64,000 bases of DNA from Blastococcus sp. TF02-09 (GCF_003319105.1 NZ_QOHH01000006.1:233314-297313), one strand, 5' to 3'. Positions 36,817 through 47,904 are shown, numbered from the stretch's first letter. Translations and numbers: made by a program. Notes: a model not told the origin generated them from the letters alone.

Positions 36817-38160
36817 TTGCTGCTGACGATCCTGGGGGTCGTGGCCTTCGCGGTGGGCCTGCTGTTCAGCATCGGCTTCCACGAGTTCGGCCACTTCTAC
36901 TGGGCGCGCAGGTTCGGCATGCGCGTGCCGCAGTTCTTCGTCGGCTTCGGCCCCACGGTCTTCTCCCGCCGCTACGGGGAGACCGAGTTCGGCATCAAGG
37001 GCGTCCCGCTGGGCGGCTACATCCGCATCGTCGGCATGATCCCGCCAGCGGAAGAGGGCGAGAGCAAGCGCGCCACCCGCATGCGCAGCTTCATCGCCGA
37101 GGTGCGCGGCCAGGCCCTGGACGACGTGCTGCCCACCGACGGCGACCGCGTCTTCTACAAGAAGCCCTGGTGGCAGCGGATCATCGTGATGGCCGCGGGC
37201 CCGCTGCACAACCTGGTCCTGGCCGTCCTGTTCTTCACCGTCGTGCTCACCGCCTTCGGCATCCCCGGGGCGACGACGACGATCCGCGCGCTCCCGGAGT
37301 GCGTGCTCCCGGCCGACGCCCAGGCCCGGGAGTGCCCCGAGGACGCCGCGCCCTCCCCGGCGGTCGCCGCCGGTCTGCAGCCCGGCGACACGATCGTCGC
37401 CGTCGACGGCCGCGAGGTGTCCCGGGTGCCCGACACCGGTCAGGACGACGAGGCAACCGGCTGGGGGCAGGTCCAGGACGCGATCCGGGAGAGCATCGAC
37501 ACCCCCGTCGTCCTCACCGTCGAGCGCGAGACCGACGGCGCCACCCGGCAGCTCGACCTGACCGTCACCCCGATCGCCAACACCGTCCGCGTCGACGACG
37601 ACGGCGACGGCGAGGCCGACGGCACCCGGACAGTGGGCTATGTGGGGGTCCAGGCGGCGCAGACCTACGTGCAGCAGCCGATCACCGCCGTCCCCGGGGC
37701 CATCGCGAACTACGCCGTCCGGGCCGTCGACCGGCTGGCCGAGATCCCGCAGCGCGTCCCGGCGCTGTTCCGGGCCGCGTTCCTGGGGGAGGAGCGCGAT
37801 CCGCAGGGGCCGATCGGCGTCGTCGGTGTCGGCCGGATCTCCGGCGAGGTCTTCGCGCTGGACCGGATCAGCACCACGGAGAAGATCAGCACGTTCTTCC
37901 AGCTGCTCGCCGGGATGAACCTGGTGCTGTTCCTGTTCAACCTGCTGCCGATCTACCCCCTGGACGGCGGGCACGTCGCCGGGGCGCTGTACGAGAAGGC
38001 GCGCGCCACCGTCGCCCGGCTCCGCGGGCGGCCCGACCCCGGCCCCTTCGACATCGCGCGGCTGATGCCCGTCGCCTACGTCGTGGCGGGGCTCTTCCTG
38101 GTGCTGTCGGCGCTGCTGTTCATCGCCGACATCGTCAACCCGATCACCCTAGCCGGCTGA
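36817..38160 (+). CDS. rip1: M50 site-2 protease, Rip1/RseP type
   Basis: Intramembrane zinc protease that cleaves anti-sigma factors and other membrane substrates. HEFGH (H22, E23, H26) lies in TM1; a PDZ domain occupies about 165-260; the LDGGH motif with the third metal ligand is near residue 382 (NLLPIYPLDGGHVAG); four TM helices. The start is uncertain: TTG 36817 is the first usual start, but CTG 36808 has an ideal GGAGG (36798-36802). The C-terminal coding end overlaps the convergent transporter gene. Confidence 0.9.
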   Translation: MLLTILGVVAFAVGLLFSIGFHEFGHFYWARRFGMRVPQFFVGFGPTVFSRRYGETEFGIKGVPLGGYIRIVGMIPPAEEGESKRATRMRSFIAEVRGQALDDVLPTDGDRVFYKKPWWQRIIVMAAGPLHNLVLAVLFFTVVLTAFGIPGATTTIRALPECVLPADAQARECPEDAAPSPAVAAGLQPGDTIVAVDGREVSRVPDTGQDDEATGWGQVQDAIRESIDTPVVLTVERETDGATRQLDLTVTPIANTVRVDDDGDGEADGTRTVGYVGVQAAQTYVQQPITAVPGAIANYAVRAVDRLAEIPQRVPALFRAAFLGEERDPQGPIGVVGVGRISGEVFALDRISTTEKISTFFQLLAGMNLVLFLFNLLPIYPLDGGHVAGALYEKARATVARLRGRPDPGPFDIARLMPVAYVVAGLFLVLSALLFIADIVNPITLAG

Positions 38161-39020
38161 GCCGGCCGGGAGCCGATCAGCACGCCGGCGACCACGAGCA
38201 CCCCGGCAGCCAGCTCGACCAGGTCCAGCACCTCGCCGAAGGCCAGCCACGAGGCGAGCACGCCGACCACGGGCACCAGCATCGAGAACGGCGCCACCAC
38301 GTTCGAGGGGTGCCGGGACAGCAGCGAGTTCCACAGCCCGTACCCGACGAGCGTGGCGACGACGACCACGTACAGCAGCCCCAGGACCGCCGGCAGCGCC
38401 TCGGCGGTGGCGACGCCGGCCAGGGAGCGGCCGATCCGCTCCGGGCCCTCGACGAGCAGCGCCAGCGCCAGCATCGGCAGCGGCGGCACGACCGCCGACC
38501 ACAGCGTGAGGTGCAGACCGTTGGGCGCCTGCGCCTGCCGGCTGCAGACGTTGCCGATCGCCCAGCCCAGCGCCCCGCACAGCGTGAGGACGACGGGCAG
38601 CCACGCCGCGGTCTGCGAGCGGTGGACGGCGATGACCGCCAGCCCCCCGACGGCGATCGCGACGCCGGCCAGCTGCCGCGCCGACAGCCGCTCGTGCAGC
38701 CAGACGCCGGCGAGCAGGACCGTGAACGGCGCCGAGGCCTGGAGCACCAGCGAGGCCAGGCCGCTGGGCATCCCGGCGGCCATGCCGAGGTAGAGGAAGG
38801 CGAACTGCAGCAGCCCGATGCCCAGGCCCACGCCGACGAGCCAGCGCACCGGGACCGGCGGCCGGGGCACGAGGAGCAGGGCGGGCAGCGCGACCAGCGA
38901 GAACCGCAGGGCGACCATGAACAGCGGCGGGAAGTGCTCGAGGGCCAGCGCCGTCGCGGGGAAGTTGACGCCCCAGCAGACGGCGACGAGGCAGGCGAGC
39001 AGGCGGTCGCGGAGAGGCAC
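38076..39020 (-). CDS. EamA/DMT-family transporter
   Basis: 314 residues with about ten TM helices and two EamA repeats (CWGVNFPATALALEHFPPLF and the second from WAIGNVCSRQA). Family members export amino acids or other metabolites. GTG 39020 follows GGAGG nine bases upstream; an earlier TTG at 39062 has no ribosome site. The last about 28 codons overlap the end of rip1 by 85 bases in antisense. It is divergent from the LysR gene, a typical regulator-exporter pair. Confidence 0.85.
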   Translation of the reverse strand: MPLRDRLLACLVAVCWGVNFPATALALEHFPPLFMVALRFSLVALPALLLVPRPPVPVRWLVGVGLGIGLLQFAFLYLGMAAGMPSGLASLVLQASAPFTVLLAGVWLHERLSARQLAGVAIAVGGLAVIAVHRSQTAAWLPVVLTLCGALGWAIGNVCSRQAQAPNGLHLTLWSAVVPPLPMLALALLVEGPERIGRSLAGVATAEALPAVLGLLYVVVVATLVGYGLWNSLLSRHPSNVVAPFSMLVPVVGVLASWLAFGEVLDLVELAAGVLVVAGVLIGSRPAQPARVIGLTMSAMNSSADSTRKSPATT

Positions 39021-39092
39021 GGCGTCGAGCCTCCGGCCCCCGAGGGTGAAGGACAAGCGCAATCAGGTGCAGCGACCATGTAGCGTCGCTTC

Positions 39093-40024
39093 ATGGTCGA
39101 CGACGGGCTCTGGCACCGGGTGGACGTCGGGCACCTCGCCGTCGTCCGCGAGCTGGCCGAGCACGGATCGGTGACCGCGGCGGCCCGGGCCACGTCGCTC
39201 TCGCCATCGGCGGTCTCCCAGCAGCTCAAGGTGCTGCAGCGGCGGCTCGGCGTGGTCCTGGTCGAGCGGGCGGGCCGCGGGGTGCGGCTGACCGACGCCG
39301 GCCGGGCGCTGGCGGGCATCGCGGCGACGTCTCGACCGCCCTGGCCACCGCGGAGGCCGATTGGCAGCGCTACCGCGGCGGGGTCGGCGGCATCGTGCGG
39401 CTGGCGACCTTCCACTCGGCCGGCGAGCTGCTGGTGCCCGGGCTGCTCGACCGCATGGCGCAGCACCCCGACGTCGTCCTGGAGACCTTCGACGAGGACG
39501 TGCTGCAGGACGACTTCGCGGGCCTCGCCGCCGAGTACGACGTCGTCGTCGCCCACCGCTCGGACGACGTCCAGCCGCCGCGGCGCGACGGCCTCGAGGT
39601 GCGCCTGCTGCTGCGCGAGCCGCTCGACGTCGCCCTGCCGCTGGACCACCCGCTCGCCGGGCGGGACCGCGTCACCCCGGCGGACGTGATCGATGAGGAC
39701 TGGATCGTCCCCCCGGCGGAGTTCCCCATCGACCGGGTGCTCACGGCGCTCGCCGCCCAGGCGCGCTCACCGGTGCGCATCGTGCGCCGGACCACCCACC
39801 TGCCCCTGACCGAGAAGCTGGTCGCCCGCGGGCACGGCATCGCGCTGCTGCCCCGCCACACCACCCGCGACCGGGCCGAGGGCCGGCTGGCGCTCGTGCC
39901 GCTGGCCGACCTCCGCGCGGGCCGGGTCGTCGAGGCGCTGATGCGCCCCGACCGGGCCGCCCGCCGGTCGGTGCAGGTCGTCGTCGAGGCGCTGGTCGCC
40001 GAGGCGGCCGCGTACGCCGGCTGA
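39093..40024 (+). pseudogene. LysR-family regulator interrupted by a frameshift
   Basis: The winged-helix DNA-binding part (VDVGHLAVVRELAEHGSVTA to GVRLTDAGRALAGIAA) is in one frame. The linker and effector domain (DVSTALATAEADW, then GGIVRLATFHSAGELLVPGL to the end at 40024) continue in another. Adding one base near 39328, in GCGGCGACGTC, restores a single 310-residue protein, the normal LysR length. As read, the first frame ends at 39689 with nonsense sequence. It may be a true recent mutation or a sequencing error in a GC-rich run. It would have regulated the divergent EamA transporter. Confidence 0.85.
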
Positions 40025-40076
40025 GATCACCCCGGCGTGCACCTCGCCGGATGGCGGGCCGGTGGATACTGGGGGC

Positions 40077-41237
<1,161 letters not shown>

Positions 41238-41261
41238 CCGGCCCCCACCCGCGCGCTCCCC

Positions 41262-42113
41262 GTGCTCCGATCGCCCACCGCCCGCCTCCTCGACGAGGGT
41301 GACGAGCCGGCCGTCCACCGGCTGCTGGCCACCGACCCCGTCGCCGCCTGCGTGCTGGCCGGCCGGGTGGAGCTCACCGGCACCGCACCGGTGGCCATGG
41401 GTGCGCCGCTGTGGGGCTTCGGCTCGGGGCGGACGCTCGAGGCGGTCTGCCTCGCCGGCGCCAACCTGATCCCCTTCGCCGCCCCCGGGGCGGAGCGGGC
41501 CGCCGCGGCCGCCTTCGCCGGGCTCGCCCGCCGGGCCGGCCGCCGCTGCAGCACGATCGTCGGTCCGTCGGCCTCGGTGGCGCCGCTGTGGGACCTGCTC
41601 GCGCCCTACTGGGGGCCGGCCCGCGACCACCGCGCGCGGCAACCGCTGCTCGCCATCGAGGGCCCGCCGGCGGTGGCTCCCGAGACACGCGTCCGCCCGG
41701 TGCGGACCCACGAGCTGGACACGCTGCTGCCGGCCGCCGTCGCCATGTTCACCGAGGAGATCGGGGTCAGCCCGCTGCGCATCGACGGCGGCGCGGGCTA
41801 CCGGGCCCGGCTGGCCGAGCTGGTGCGGGCCGGCCGGTCGCTGGCCTGGATCGAGGACGGGCAGGTCGTGTTCAAGGCCGAGATCGGCGCGGTGAGCCGG
41901 GCGGTCTGCCAGGTGCAGGGCGTGTGGGTCGCACCCGAGCGCCGCGGCACCGGCATCGGCGCGGCCGGGACCGCCGCCGTCGTCGAGTACGCCCGGTCGA
42001 CCGTCGCCCCCGTGGTCAGCCTGTACGTGAACGACTTCAACACCGCGGCCCGCGCCGCCTACGCCCGGGTCGGGTTCCGCGAGGTCGGCCAGTTCTCCAG
42101 CGTGCTCTTCTGA
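41262..42113 (+). CDS. DUF4081-GNAT acetyltransferase
   Basis: 283 residues. The N-terminal half (TARLLDEGDEPAVHRLLATD, with WGFGSGRTLEAVCLAGANL) resembles the DUF4081 domain. The C-terminal GNAT domain carries VQGVWVAPERRGTGIGAAG as the acetyl-CoA loop and VSLYVNDFNTAARAAYARVG. The same gene follows ispG in mycobacteria. The substrate is unknown. GTG 41262 lies 24 bases after ispG, so it is probably in the ispG operon. Confidence 0.88.
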   Translation: MLRSPTARLLDEGDEPAVHRLLATDPVAACVLAGRVELTGTAPVAMGAPLWGFGSGRTLEAVCLAGANLIPFAAPGAERAAAAAFAGLARRAGRRCSTIVGPSASVAPLWDLLAPYWGPARDHRARQPLLAIEGPPAVAPETRVRPVRTHELDTLLPAAVAMFTEEIGVSPLRIDGGAGYRARLAELVRAGRSLAWIEDGQVVFKAEIGAVSRAVCQVQGVWVAPERRGTGIGAAGTAAVVEYARSTVAPVVSLYVNDFNTAARAAYARVGFREVGQFSSVLF

Positions 42114-42213
42114 CGTCGTGCCCCGGAGGGGTGCGGACGGCCCGCCGGGGGGCCACGCTGGGGACCGCCTCGGGCCGAGGCCGTCGACGCGGGGCAACTC
42201 CCGAGGAGCCGTG

Positions 42214-42693
42214 ATGACCACAGGGCTGATCGAGCTGTCCGACCACCCGCCGCAGGCGGTGGCCGTGGTGTACGGGCACGTGAAGAACTCCGAGTACGAC
42301 GACTTCCTCGCCGCCGCGTTCAGCGACGTCAGGAGGCTGCTGGCCGACCAGCACCTGACCCCGGCGGGGCCGCCCTTCGCCCGCTACCGGGCCACCCGCG
42401 TGGGACTGGACGTCAACGCCGGCCTCCCGGTCGACGACCGGTTCCGCCCGTCGGGCCGGGTGACCGCGGAGGTGCTGCCCGGGGGGCCCGCCGTGACCGC
42501 GCCGCACGTGGGCGACCACGGCACCGTCGGGTTCACCTACGCGACGCTGCAGGAGTGGCTCGCCGGCAACAACTACCAGCCGGCCGGCGACCCGTGGGAG
42601 ACCTATCCGGACGGCGGGGCGGGGCGGACCCTGGTCACCGTGCCGTGCCGACCGCGGACGGCGCACCCCCGGCCGCAGCACATCCGGCCCTGA
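42214..42693 (+). CDS. GyrI-like small-molecule-binding domain protein
   Basis: 159 residues. VYGHVKNSEYDDFLAAAFSD, PFARYRATRVGLDVNAGLPV and GDHGTVGFTYATLQEWLAGN fit the GyrI-like/BmrR effector-binding fold, here without a DNA-binding part. The expected acidic ligand at the end of the fold is PWETYPDGG. ATG 42214 has GAGGAG five bases upstream; a GTG one codon earlier is too close. Function unknown. Confidence 0.72.
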   Translation: MTTGLIELSDHPPQAVAVVYGHVKNSEYDDFLAAAFSDVRRLLADQHLTPAGPPFARYRATRVGLDVNAGLPVDDRFRPSGRVTAEVLPGGPAVTAPHVGDHGTVGFTYATLQEWLAGNNYQPAGDPWETYPDGGAGRTLVTVPCRPRTAHPRPQHIRP

Positions 42694-42741
42694 CCGCGGG
42701 TCCGCCCGGCCACGACGACTCCATCTGAGAGGGTGGCCGCC

Positions 42742-44637
42742 GTGCGCAACTGGCGGCGACCTGCCCTCCTGGTGACCTCGGCCCTGCTCGCCGGGCCCGT
42801 CCTCGCTGCCTGCTCGGGCGGCGGTGAGGACGAGGCGCGCGAGACTGCGCAGGCCTTCCTCGACGACTGGGCCGGCGGGGACGCCGCCGCCGCGGCCGCG
42901 GCGACCGACGACCCGGACGCCGCCACCGCGCTGCTGGAGCAGACCGCGACCGACCTGCCCGACGCGGAGCTGTCCGCCGAGCTCGGCGAGGTGACCGTCG
43001 AGGACGGCGCGGCCACCGCGGACTGGACGGCGACCTGGGACCTGGCCGCCGCCCCGGACTGGACCTACGACGGCTCGCTGCGGCTGGAGGAGGGTGACGA
43101 CGGCTGGCAGGTCGTCGCCGAGCCGACCCTCGTGCACCCCGAGCTCGGCGAGGGGCAGCACCTCGAGCTGGCCCGGAGCCTGCCCGAGCGGGCCGCGATC
43201 ACCGACGCGTCCGGTGCGCCGCTGTTCACCGAGACCGAGGTGGTCAACGTCGGCGTCGACACCGGGAAGGTCACCGACCTGCCCGCGCTGGCGGCGGGGC
43301 TGTCGGCCGCCACGGGCATCCCCGCCGCAGACATCACCGCGGACGTGCAGGCGGCCCCGGCCGGCCAGTTCGTCCCGGTCATCACCCTGCGCCGGCCGGA
43401 CTTCGAGGCCATCCGCGCCCGGGTGTTCGACCTGCCCGGCGCGGTCTTCCCGACCGACACCCGGCTGCTGGCCCCGACGCCGCGCTTCGCCGAGGCGCTC
43501 CTCGGCCGGGTGGGGGCGGCCACCGCGGAGATCCTCGAGGAGTCCACCGAGGACGGCGAGGCGCGCTACGCCGCCGGCGACCAGCTCGGCACCTCGGGTT
43601 TGCAGCGCGCCTTCCAGGAGCAGCTCTCCGGCACCGCCGGCTTCACCGTCCGCGTCACCGCGCTCGACGAGAGCATCGGGGACGAGGGTCGCGAGATCGC
43701 CGCCGTCGAGCCCGTGGCGGGCGAGCCGGTGCAGACGCCACTGGTCCCGGCCGTCCAGAACGCCGCCGACGCCGCCGTCGCGGGGGAGGCCCGGCCCACC
43801 CACCTGGTGGTCGTGCGGCCCGGCACCGGTGAGCTCCTCGCCGTCTCCTCCAACGAGATCGCCGACGCGGGCAACGCGCTCACCGGCAACTTCCCGCCCG
43901 GCTCGAGCATGAAGGCCATCACCGCCACCGCGCTGCTCTCCACCGGTGCGCTGACCCCCGCCGATCCCGTCGCGTGCCCGGGCACGACGGTCGTCGAGGG
44001 GCGCGAGTTCGAGAACCAGGACCAGTTCGACCTCGGCACCGTGCCGTTCACCGAGGCCTTCGCGCAGTCGTGCAACACGACCTTCATCCAGCAGGGCCTG
44101 GAGCTCCCCGACCCTGCGCTGGCCGAGGCCGCGGCGTCCTACGGGGTGGGCACCGACTGGCAGCTCCCCGTCGACGTCTTCTCCGGCAGCGTGCCCGGCG
44201 ACAGCACCGGCACCACCAAGGCCGCGAACATGATCGGCCAGGGGCAGGTGCTGATGAGCCCGGCGCAGATGGCGCTGGTGGCCGCCGGCATCGCCAGCGG
44301 CACCCCGGCGGCGCCGGTCGAGGTCGTCGGCGCCGAGGCGTCCGGCCCGGCCCCCGCCGGCCCCGGCCAGGAGGTGCTCGACGCCCTCCGGCCGATGATG
44401 CGGCAGGTCGTGCTCACCGGCACCGCCACCGCGCTGGCCGACAACGGCGAGGTCTACGGCAAGACGGGGACGGCGGAGTTCGGCACCAACACCCCGCCGG
44501 ACTCGCACGGCTGGTTCGTCGGCTACCGCACCGGTGGCGCGGCCGGGCCCATCGCCTTCGCCGTCCTGGTCGAGGGCGGCCAGTCCAGCAGCGCGGCGGT
44601 CGCCGTCACCGACGCCTTCCTCGGCGCCCTCGGCTGA
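42742..44637 (+). CDS. Penicillin-binding lipoprotein (class B-like transpeptidase)
   Basis: 631 residues. A lipoprotein signal ends at LAAC, followed by an NTF2-like MecA-N domain (DEARETAQAFLDDWAGGD), a dimerisation domain and a transpeptidase domain. Active-site motifs: SxxK as GSSMK (Ser near 388), SxN as SCN (near 443) and KTG (near 574). It cross-links peptidoglycan outside the membrane, and NTF2-PBPs of this type include low-affinity, beta-lactam-tolerant enzymes. GTG 42742 follows GAGAGGG; GTG 42733 overlaps that site. Syntenic with Rv2864c. Confidence 0.9.
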   Translation: MRNWRRPALLVTSALLAGPVLAACSGGGEDEARETAQAFLDDWAGGDAAAAAAATDDPDAATALLEQTATDLPDAELSAELGEVTVEDGAATADWTATWDLAAAPDWTYDGSLRLEEGDDGWQVVAEPTLVHPELGEGQHLELARSLPERAAITDASGAPLFTETEVVNVGVDTGKVTDLPALAAGLSAATGIPAADITADVQAAPAGQFVPVITLRRPDFEAIRARVFDLPGAVFPTDTRLLAPTPRFAEALLGRVGAATAEILEESTEDGEARYAAGDQLGTSGLQRAFQEQLSGTAGFTVRVTALDESIGDEGREIAAVEPVAGEPVQTPLVPAVQNAADAAVAGEARPTHLVVVRPGTGELLAVSSNEIADAGNALTGNFPPGSSMKAITATALLSTGALTPADPVACPGTTVVEGREFENQDQFDLGTVPFTEAFAQSCNTTFIQQGLELPDPALAEAAASYGVGTDWQLPVDVFSGSVPGDSTGTTKAANMIGQGQVLMSPAQMALVAAGIASGTPAAPVEVVGAEASGPAPAGPGQEVLDALRPMMRQVVLTGTATALADNGEVYGKTGTAEFGTNTPPDSHGWFVGYRTGGAAGPIAFAVLVEGGQSSSAAVAVTDAFLGALG

Positions 44638-44638
44638 T

Positions 44639-45100
44639 CTACTGCGCGGGAAGGCCCGGCAGGGCCCGGGTGACCGGGTCCTGCCCGGCCGCGGTTCGCC
44701 AGGCGACCGCGCGCACCTCGGCGCCGGTCAGCGCCTCGAGGGCCAGCTCGCGGGTGCTCCGCTCGGCGGCCTGGTCCAGCACCCGCACCCACGCGGCGGA
44801 CGTGCCGTCCTCCAGGACGACGCCCAGCGCGGCGGCGTCGACGGGCGACAGCACCGGGAACGGCAGCGCGTACCCGCCCTCGGCCGCGGCCGGTTCCACC
44901 GACCGCTCGGCGAGCAGCGTGATCAGGGAGTCCCGGACGTCGCGGTGCGCCGCCTCCGCGCCGGTGGCGGTACCGCGGTCGGCGGCCGGCAGGGCCGCCC
45001 CCACGACGCCGTAGCCCCACACCGCCGCGTGCTCGGCGGCCAGGGCGAGGCCGAGGGCGTCGTTCTCCGCGGCCAGGTCGCCGGTGCCGTCGTCAGCCAT
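44639..45100 (-). CDS. DUF4439 ferritin-like protein
   Basis: 153 residues, all-helical; LGLALAAEHAAVWGYGVVGAA and AAHRDVRDSLITLL give an E/H pattern of a ferritin-like four-helix bundle. The metal-binding capacity is untested. It follows a lipoprotein gene on the same strand with 12 bases between, probably one operon. One base separates its stop from the convergent PBP gene. Similar to a gene near rimP in mycobacteria. Confidence 0.8.
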   Translation of the reverse strand: MADDGTGDLAAENDALGLALAAEHAAVWGYGVVGAALPAADRGTATGAEAAHRDVRDSLITLLAERSVEPAAAEGGYALPFPVLSPVDAAALGVVLEDGTSAAWVRVLDQAAERSTRELALEALTGAEVRAVAWRTAAGQDPVTRALPGLPAQ

Positions 45101-45112
45101 GGTCGCTTCCCG

Positions 45113-45598
45113 TCATGCCAGTCGTCCGTCCTGCCCGCGCAGACCCGCCGAGATCGAGCCGAGCAGGGCCGCCCGCGCGCCGGACTGGTTGACGCAGGCG
45201 GTCGCGTGCGAGGTCGCCGCCGTGGCCACCTGGTCGCGCAGCCACGCGCGGGCCTCGGCCGGCGACGGCGGGGTGCCGGGCGAGGGCGAGCTGGGCGTCG
45301 CGCCCGGTGCGGCGTCCCGGAGGCGCTCGAGCTGCTCACCGGCCTGGGCCGCGAGGTCCGCGACCTCCCCGGCGAGCCCCGGATCGGCCGCCCCGGCCGC
45401 GGTGTAGGCGGCCACGAGGGTCTCCTGCACCCCTACCTGGCCCAGCAGCTCGTCGGCCTGCGCGCCGGTCACCCGCTCGCGCTCGTCCGGCGGTGCGGAG
45501 GTGCACCCGACCGCCACGACCGCCAGACCGGCCGCCGAGGCGGCCAGCAGCGTGCGCCGGGAGAACCCGCGGGCGGCGGGGGAGGGGAGGGAGGACAT
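45113..45598 (-). CDS. Putative lipoprotein with twin-Arg-like signal
   Basis: 161 residues. The N terminus [21 protein letters not shown] contains a twin-arginine-like start and a lipobox (AVGC), so it is likely exported by Tat or Sec and lipidated. The rest is helical ([18 protein letters not shown] and [20 protein letters not shown]) with a Ser/Pro linker, and may be a ferritin-like partner of the DUF4439 gene. No function is known. ATG 45598. The 265 bases from here to rimP are non-coding. Confidence 0.7.
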   Translation of the reverse strand: MSSLPSPAARGFSRRTLLAASAAGLAVVAVGCTSAPPDERERVTGAQADELLGQVGVQETLVAAYTAAGAADPGLAGEVADLAAQAGEQLERLRDAAPGATPSSPSPGTPPSPAEARAWLRDQVATAATSHATACVNQSGARAALLGSISAGLRGQDGRLA

Positions 45599-45863
45599 CG
45601 GTGCCCATCCTGGCAGCCCGGGGCGCCCGGGGTCGGCACATGCGGACCGGAGACGTTCCGCGTCGGCTCCCGGGTCAGCGCCGTCCCGCCGGCCCCTCGC
45701 GTCCCACGGGCCGGGGACGGCGGCCGGGCCGGTGCCCGGTCCCCGGCCACTCCGCCGGGCGGTAACCTGGCCTCTTCCCCTCGGAACCCCTTCCCGGCAG
45801 CGCCGGGGGGCCCGGGGACGCGCGCTCCGCACCGTGCGGCCGCCCGAGCCTGAGGAGGTAGCA

Positions 45864-46508
45864 GTGTCCGCCTCTCGTGGCACCCCCCGCACCGACCCGG
45901 CCACCGCCCGGCTCGCCGGCTGGATCGCACCCGTCGTCGAGAGCGCCGGGTACGACCTCGAGGAGCTCGTGGTGACGCCGGCGGGCCGGCGCAGCGTCGT
46001 CCGCGTCGTCGTCGACCGGGACGCCGGCGTGACCCTCGACGACATCGCCGAGGTGAGCCGCGCGGTGTCCGAGGCCCTCGACACCAACGACGACGGCATG
46101 GGGCGCACCCCCTACGTCCTGGAGGTCACCAGCCCCGGCGTCGACCGGCCGCTCACCGAGCAGCGGCACTGGCGGCGCAACACCGGGCGGCTGGTCGCGG
46201 TGGCGGTGGGCCCGGCCGGCTCCGCGGAGCAGGTCACCGGGCGGGTCACCGGCGTCGACGACGCGGGCGTGACGCTCGCGGTCGAGGCGCAGGGCAAGCC
46301 CGGCGCCAAGAAGCGCCCACCCACGCCGCGCTCCGTGCCCTGGGCCGAGCTCGGCGCCGGGCGTGTGCAGGTGGAGTTCGCCCGCACCGACCCGGCCGGG
46401 GACGACCTGCTGGACGACGAGATCGACGACGACGAGATGGACGACCCGGAGCTCGGCGACGACGTCGCGCCCGGGGACGCGCGGCACGCGCGAGGAGGAG
46501 CACAGTGA
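45864..46508 (+). CDS. rimP: Ribosome maturation factor RimP
   Basis: 30S assembly factor, 214 residues: N-terminal [37 protein letters not shown], and the [20 protein letters not shown] motif. It has an acidic Asp/Glu tail. GTG 45864 has GAGGAGG at 45852-45858. Its stop overlaps the nusA GTG. First gene of the nusA-infB operon; the 265 bases upstream hold the promoter (TAACCT at 45763 is a possible -10 without a good -35). Confidence 0.95.
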   Translation: MSASRGTPRTDPATARLAGWIAPVVESAGYDLEELVVTPAGRRSVVRVVVDRDAGVTLDDIAEVSRAVSEALDTNDDGMGRTPYVLEVTSPGVDRPLTEQRHWRRNTGRLVAVAVGPAGSAEQVTGRVTGVDDAGVTLAVEAQGKPGAKKRPPTPRSVPWAELGAGRVQVEFARTDPAGDDLLDDEIDDDEMDDPELGDDVAPGDARHARGGAQ

Positions 46509-47623
46509 ACATCGACGTCACCGCGCTCAAGGCGGTCGAGCGGGAGAAGGGCATCCCGGCCGACACGGTGATCGAGGCGATCGAGACCGCCCTGGTGACC
46601 GCCTACCGGCACGCGGACGGAGCCGCCAAGCACGTGCGCGTGCACGTGGACCGCAAGAGCGGCGAGGTCGCCGTGCTCGCGCAGGAGCTGGGGCCCGACG
46701 GCGAGGTCGTGCGCGAGTGGGACGACACCCCGACCGACTTCGGGCGGATCGCCGCCAGCACCGCCAAGCAGGTCATCGTGCAGCGGCTGCGCGACGCCGA
46801 GCACGAGCAGACCTTCGGCGAGTACGCCGGCAAGGAGGGCGACATCGTCAGCGGCGTCGTGCAGGCGCACGACCGCCGCAACGTGCAGGGCACGGTGCTG
46901 ATCGACATCGGCAAGGTCGAGGCCGTGCTGCCCCCGACCGAGCAGGTGCCCGGCGAGGACTACGCCCACGGCAGCCGGCTCAAGGCCTACGTGGTCTCGG
47001 TGGCCCGCACGTTCCGCGGTCCGCAGGTGACCGTCTCCCGCACCCACCCGCACCTGGTGCGCAAGCTGTTCGCGCTGGAGGTGCCCGAGGTGGCCGACGG
47101 TAGCGTCGAGATCGTGGCGGTCGCCCGCGAGGCCGGAGCCCGGTCGAAGATCGCCGTCCGCACCAAGGTCCCCGGGCTCAACGCCAAGGGCGCCTGCATC
47201 GGGCCGATGGGCCAGCGGGTGCGCAACGTCATGAGCGAGCTGCACGGCGAGAAGATCGACATCGTCGACTGGTCCGACGACCCCGCCACCTTCGTGGCCC
47301 AGGCGCTGAGCCCCGCCCGCGTCTCCGAGTCCCGGGTGGTCGACGCCCAGGCCAAGGCGGTGCGCGTCGTCGTCCCGGACTACCAGCTGTCGCTGGCCAT
47401 CGGCAAGGAGGGCCAGAACGCCCGTCTCGCCGCCCGGCTGACCGGCTGCCGGATCGACATCCGCAGCGATGCCCAGGGCGACGACGACGCCGCCGCGCCC
47501 TCCCCGGGCGTGGGTCGGGCCCCCCTCCGCGCCGGAGCACCGGCTCCCGCGGCCGGGGGGCGTCCGTCCTCCCACCGGCCTCCGCCCCGACGCGTGGAAC
47601 ATCGGGGCCCCACGACGCGCTAG
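46505..47623 (+). CDS. nusA: Transcription factor NusA
   Basis: 372 residues: N-terminal polymerase-binding domain ([20 protein letters not shown]), S1 domain near 130-200 ([15 protein letters not shown]), then two KH domains ([14 protein letters not shown] and [15 protein letters not shown]). After the KH domains it has only a Pro/Arg-rich tail and no acidic repeats, as usual in actinobacteria. It acts in pausing, termination and rRNA antitermination. GTG overlaps rimP; ylxR follows within 8 bases. Confidence 0.95.
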   Translation: MNIDVTALKAVEREKGIPADTVIEAIETALVTAYRHADGAAKHVRVHVDRKSGEVAVLAQELGPDGEVVREWDDTPTDFGRIAASTAKQVIVQRLRDAEHEQTFGEYAGKEGDIVSGVVQAHDRRNVQGTVLIDIGKVEAVLPPTEQVPGEDYAHGSRLKAYVVSVARTFRGPQVTVSRTHPHLVRKLFALEVPEVADGSVEIVAVAREAGARSKIAVRTKVPGLNAKGACIGPMGQRVRNVMSELHGEKIDIVDWSDDPATFVAQALSPARVSESRVVDAQAKAVRVVVPDYQLSLAIGKEGQNARLAARLTGCRIDIRSDAQGDDDAAAPSPGVGRAPLRAGAPAPAAGGRPSSHRPPPRRVEHRGPTTR

Positions 47624-47631
47624 AGTGCAGG

Positions 47632-47904
47632 GTGGCCGAAACGTCGATCCCGGAGCGCACCTGTGTGGGCTGCCGGCGACGCGCTCCGGTCACCGATCTG
47701 CTGCGTGTCGTCGCGAGAGCCGGGGCCCTGGTCCCGGACCCGCGACGGAGGCTCCCCGGGAGGGGGGCGTCGGTGCACCCCACTCCGGAGTGCCTGGGCG
47801 CAGCGGAGCGACGCCGGGCCTTCACCCGCGCGCTGCGCCTTCCCGGGAGCAGCCCGCTGGAGGCCGGTCCGCTCCGGGACCACGTCCGCACGCTCTCGTC
47901 CTGA
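47632..47904 (+). CDS. ylxR: YlxR family RNA-binding protein
   Basis: 90 residues (DUF448). ERTCVGCRRRAPVTDLLRVV is the family signature, and LPGRGASVHPTPECLGAA follows. Basic and probably RNA-binding; in Bacillus it is linked to rnpB regulation. It stands between nusA and infB as in most bacteria. A 176-base gap follows before infB. Confidence 0.93.
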   Translation: MAETSIPERTCVGCRRRAPVTDLLRVVARAGALVPDPRRRLPGRGASVHPTPECLGAAERRRAFTRALRLPGSSPLEAGPLRDHVRTLSS

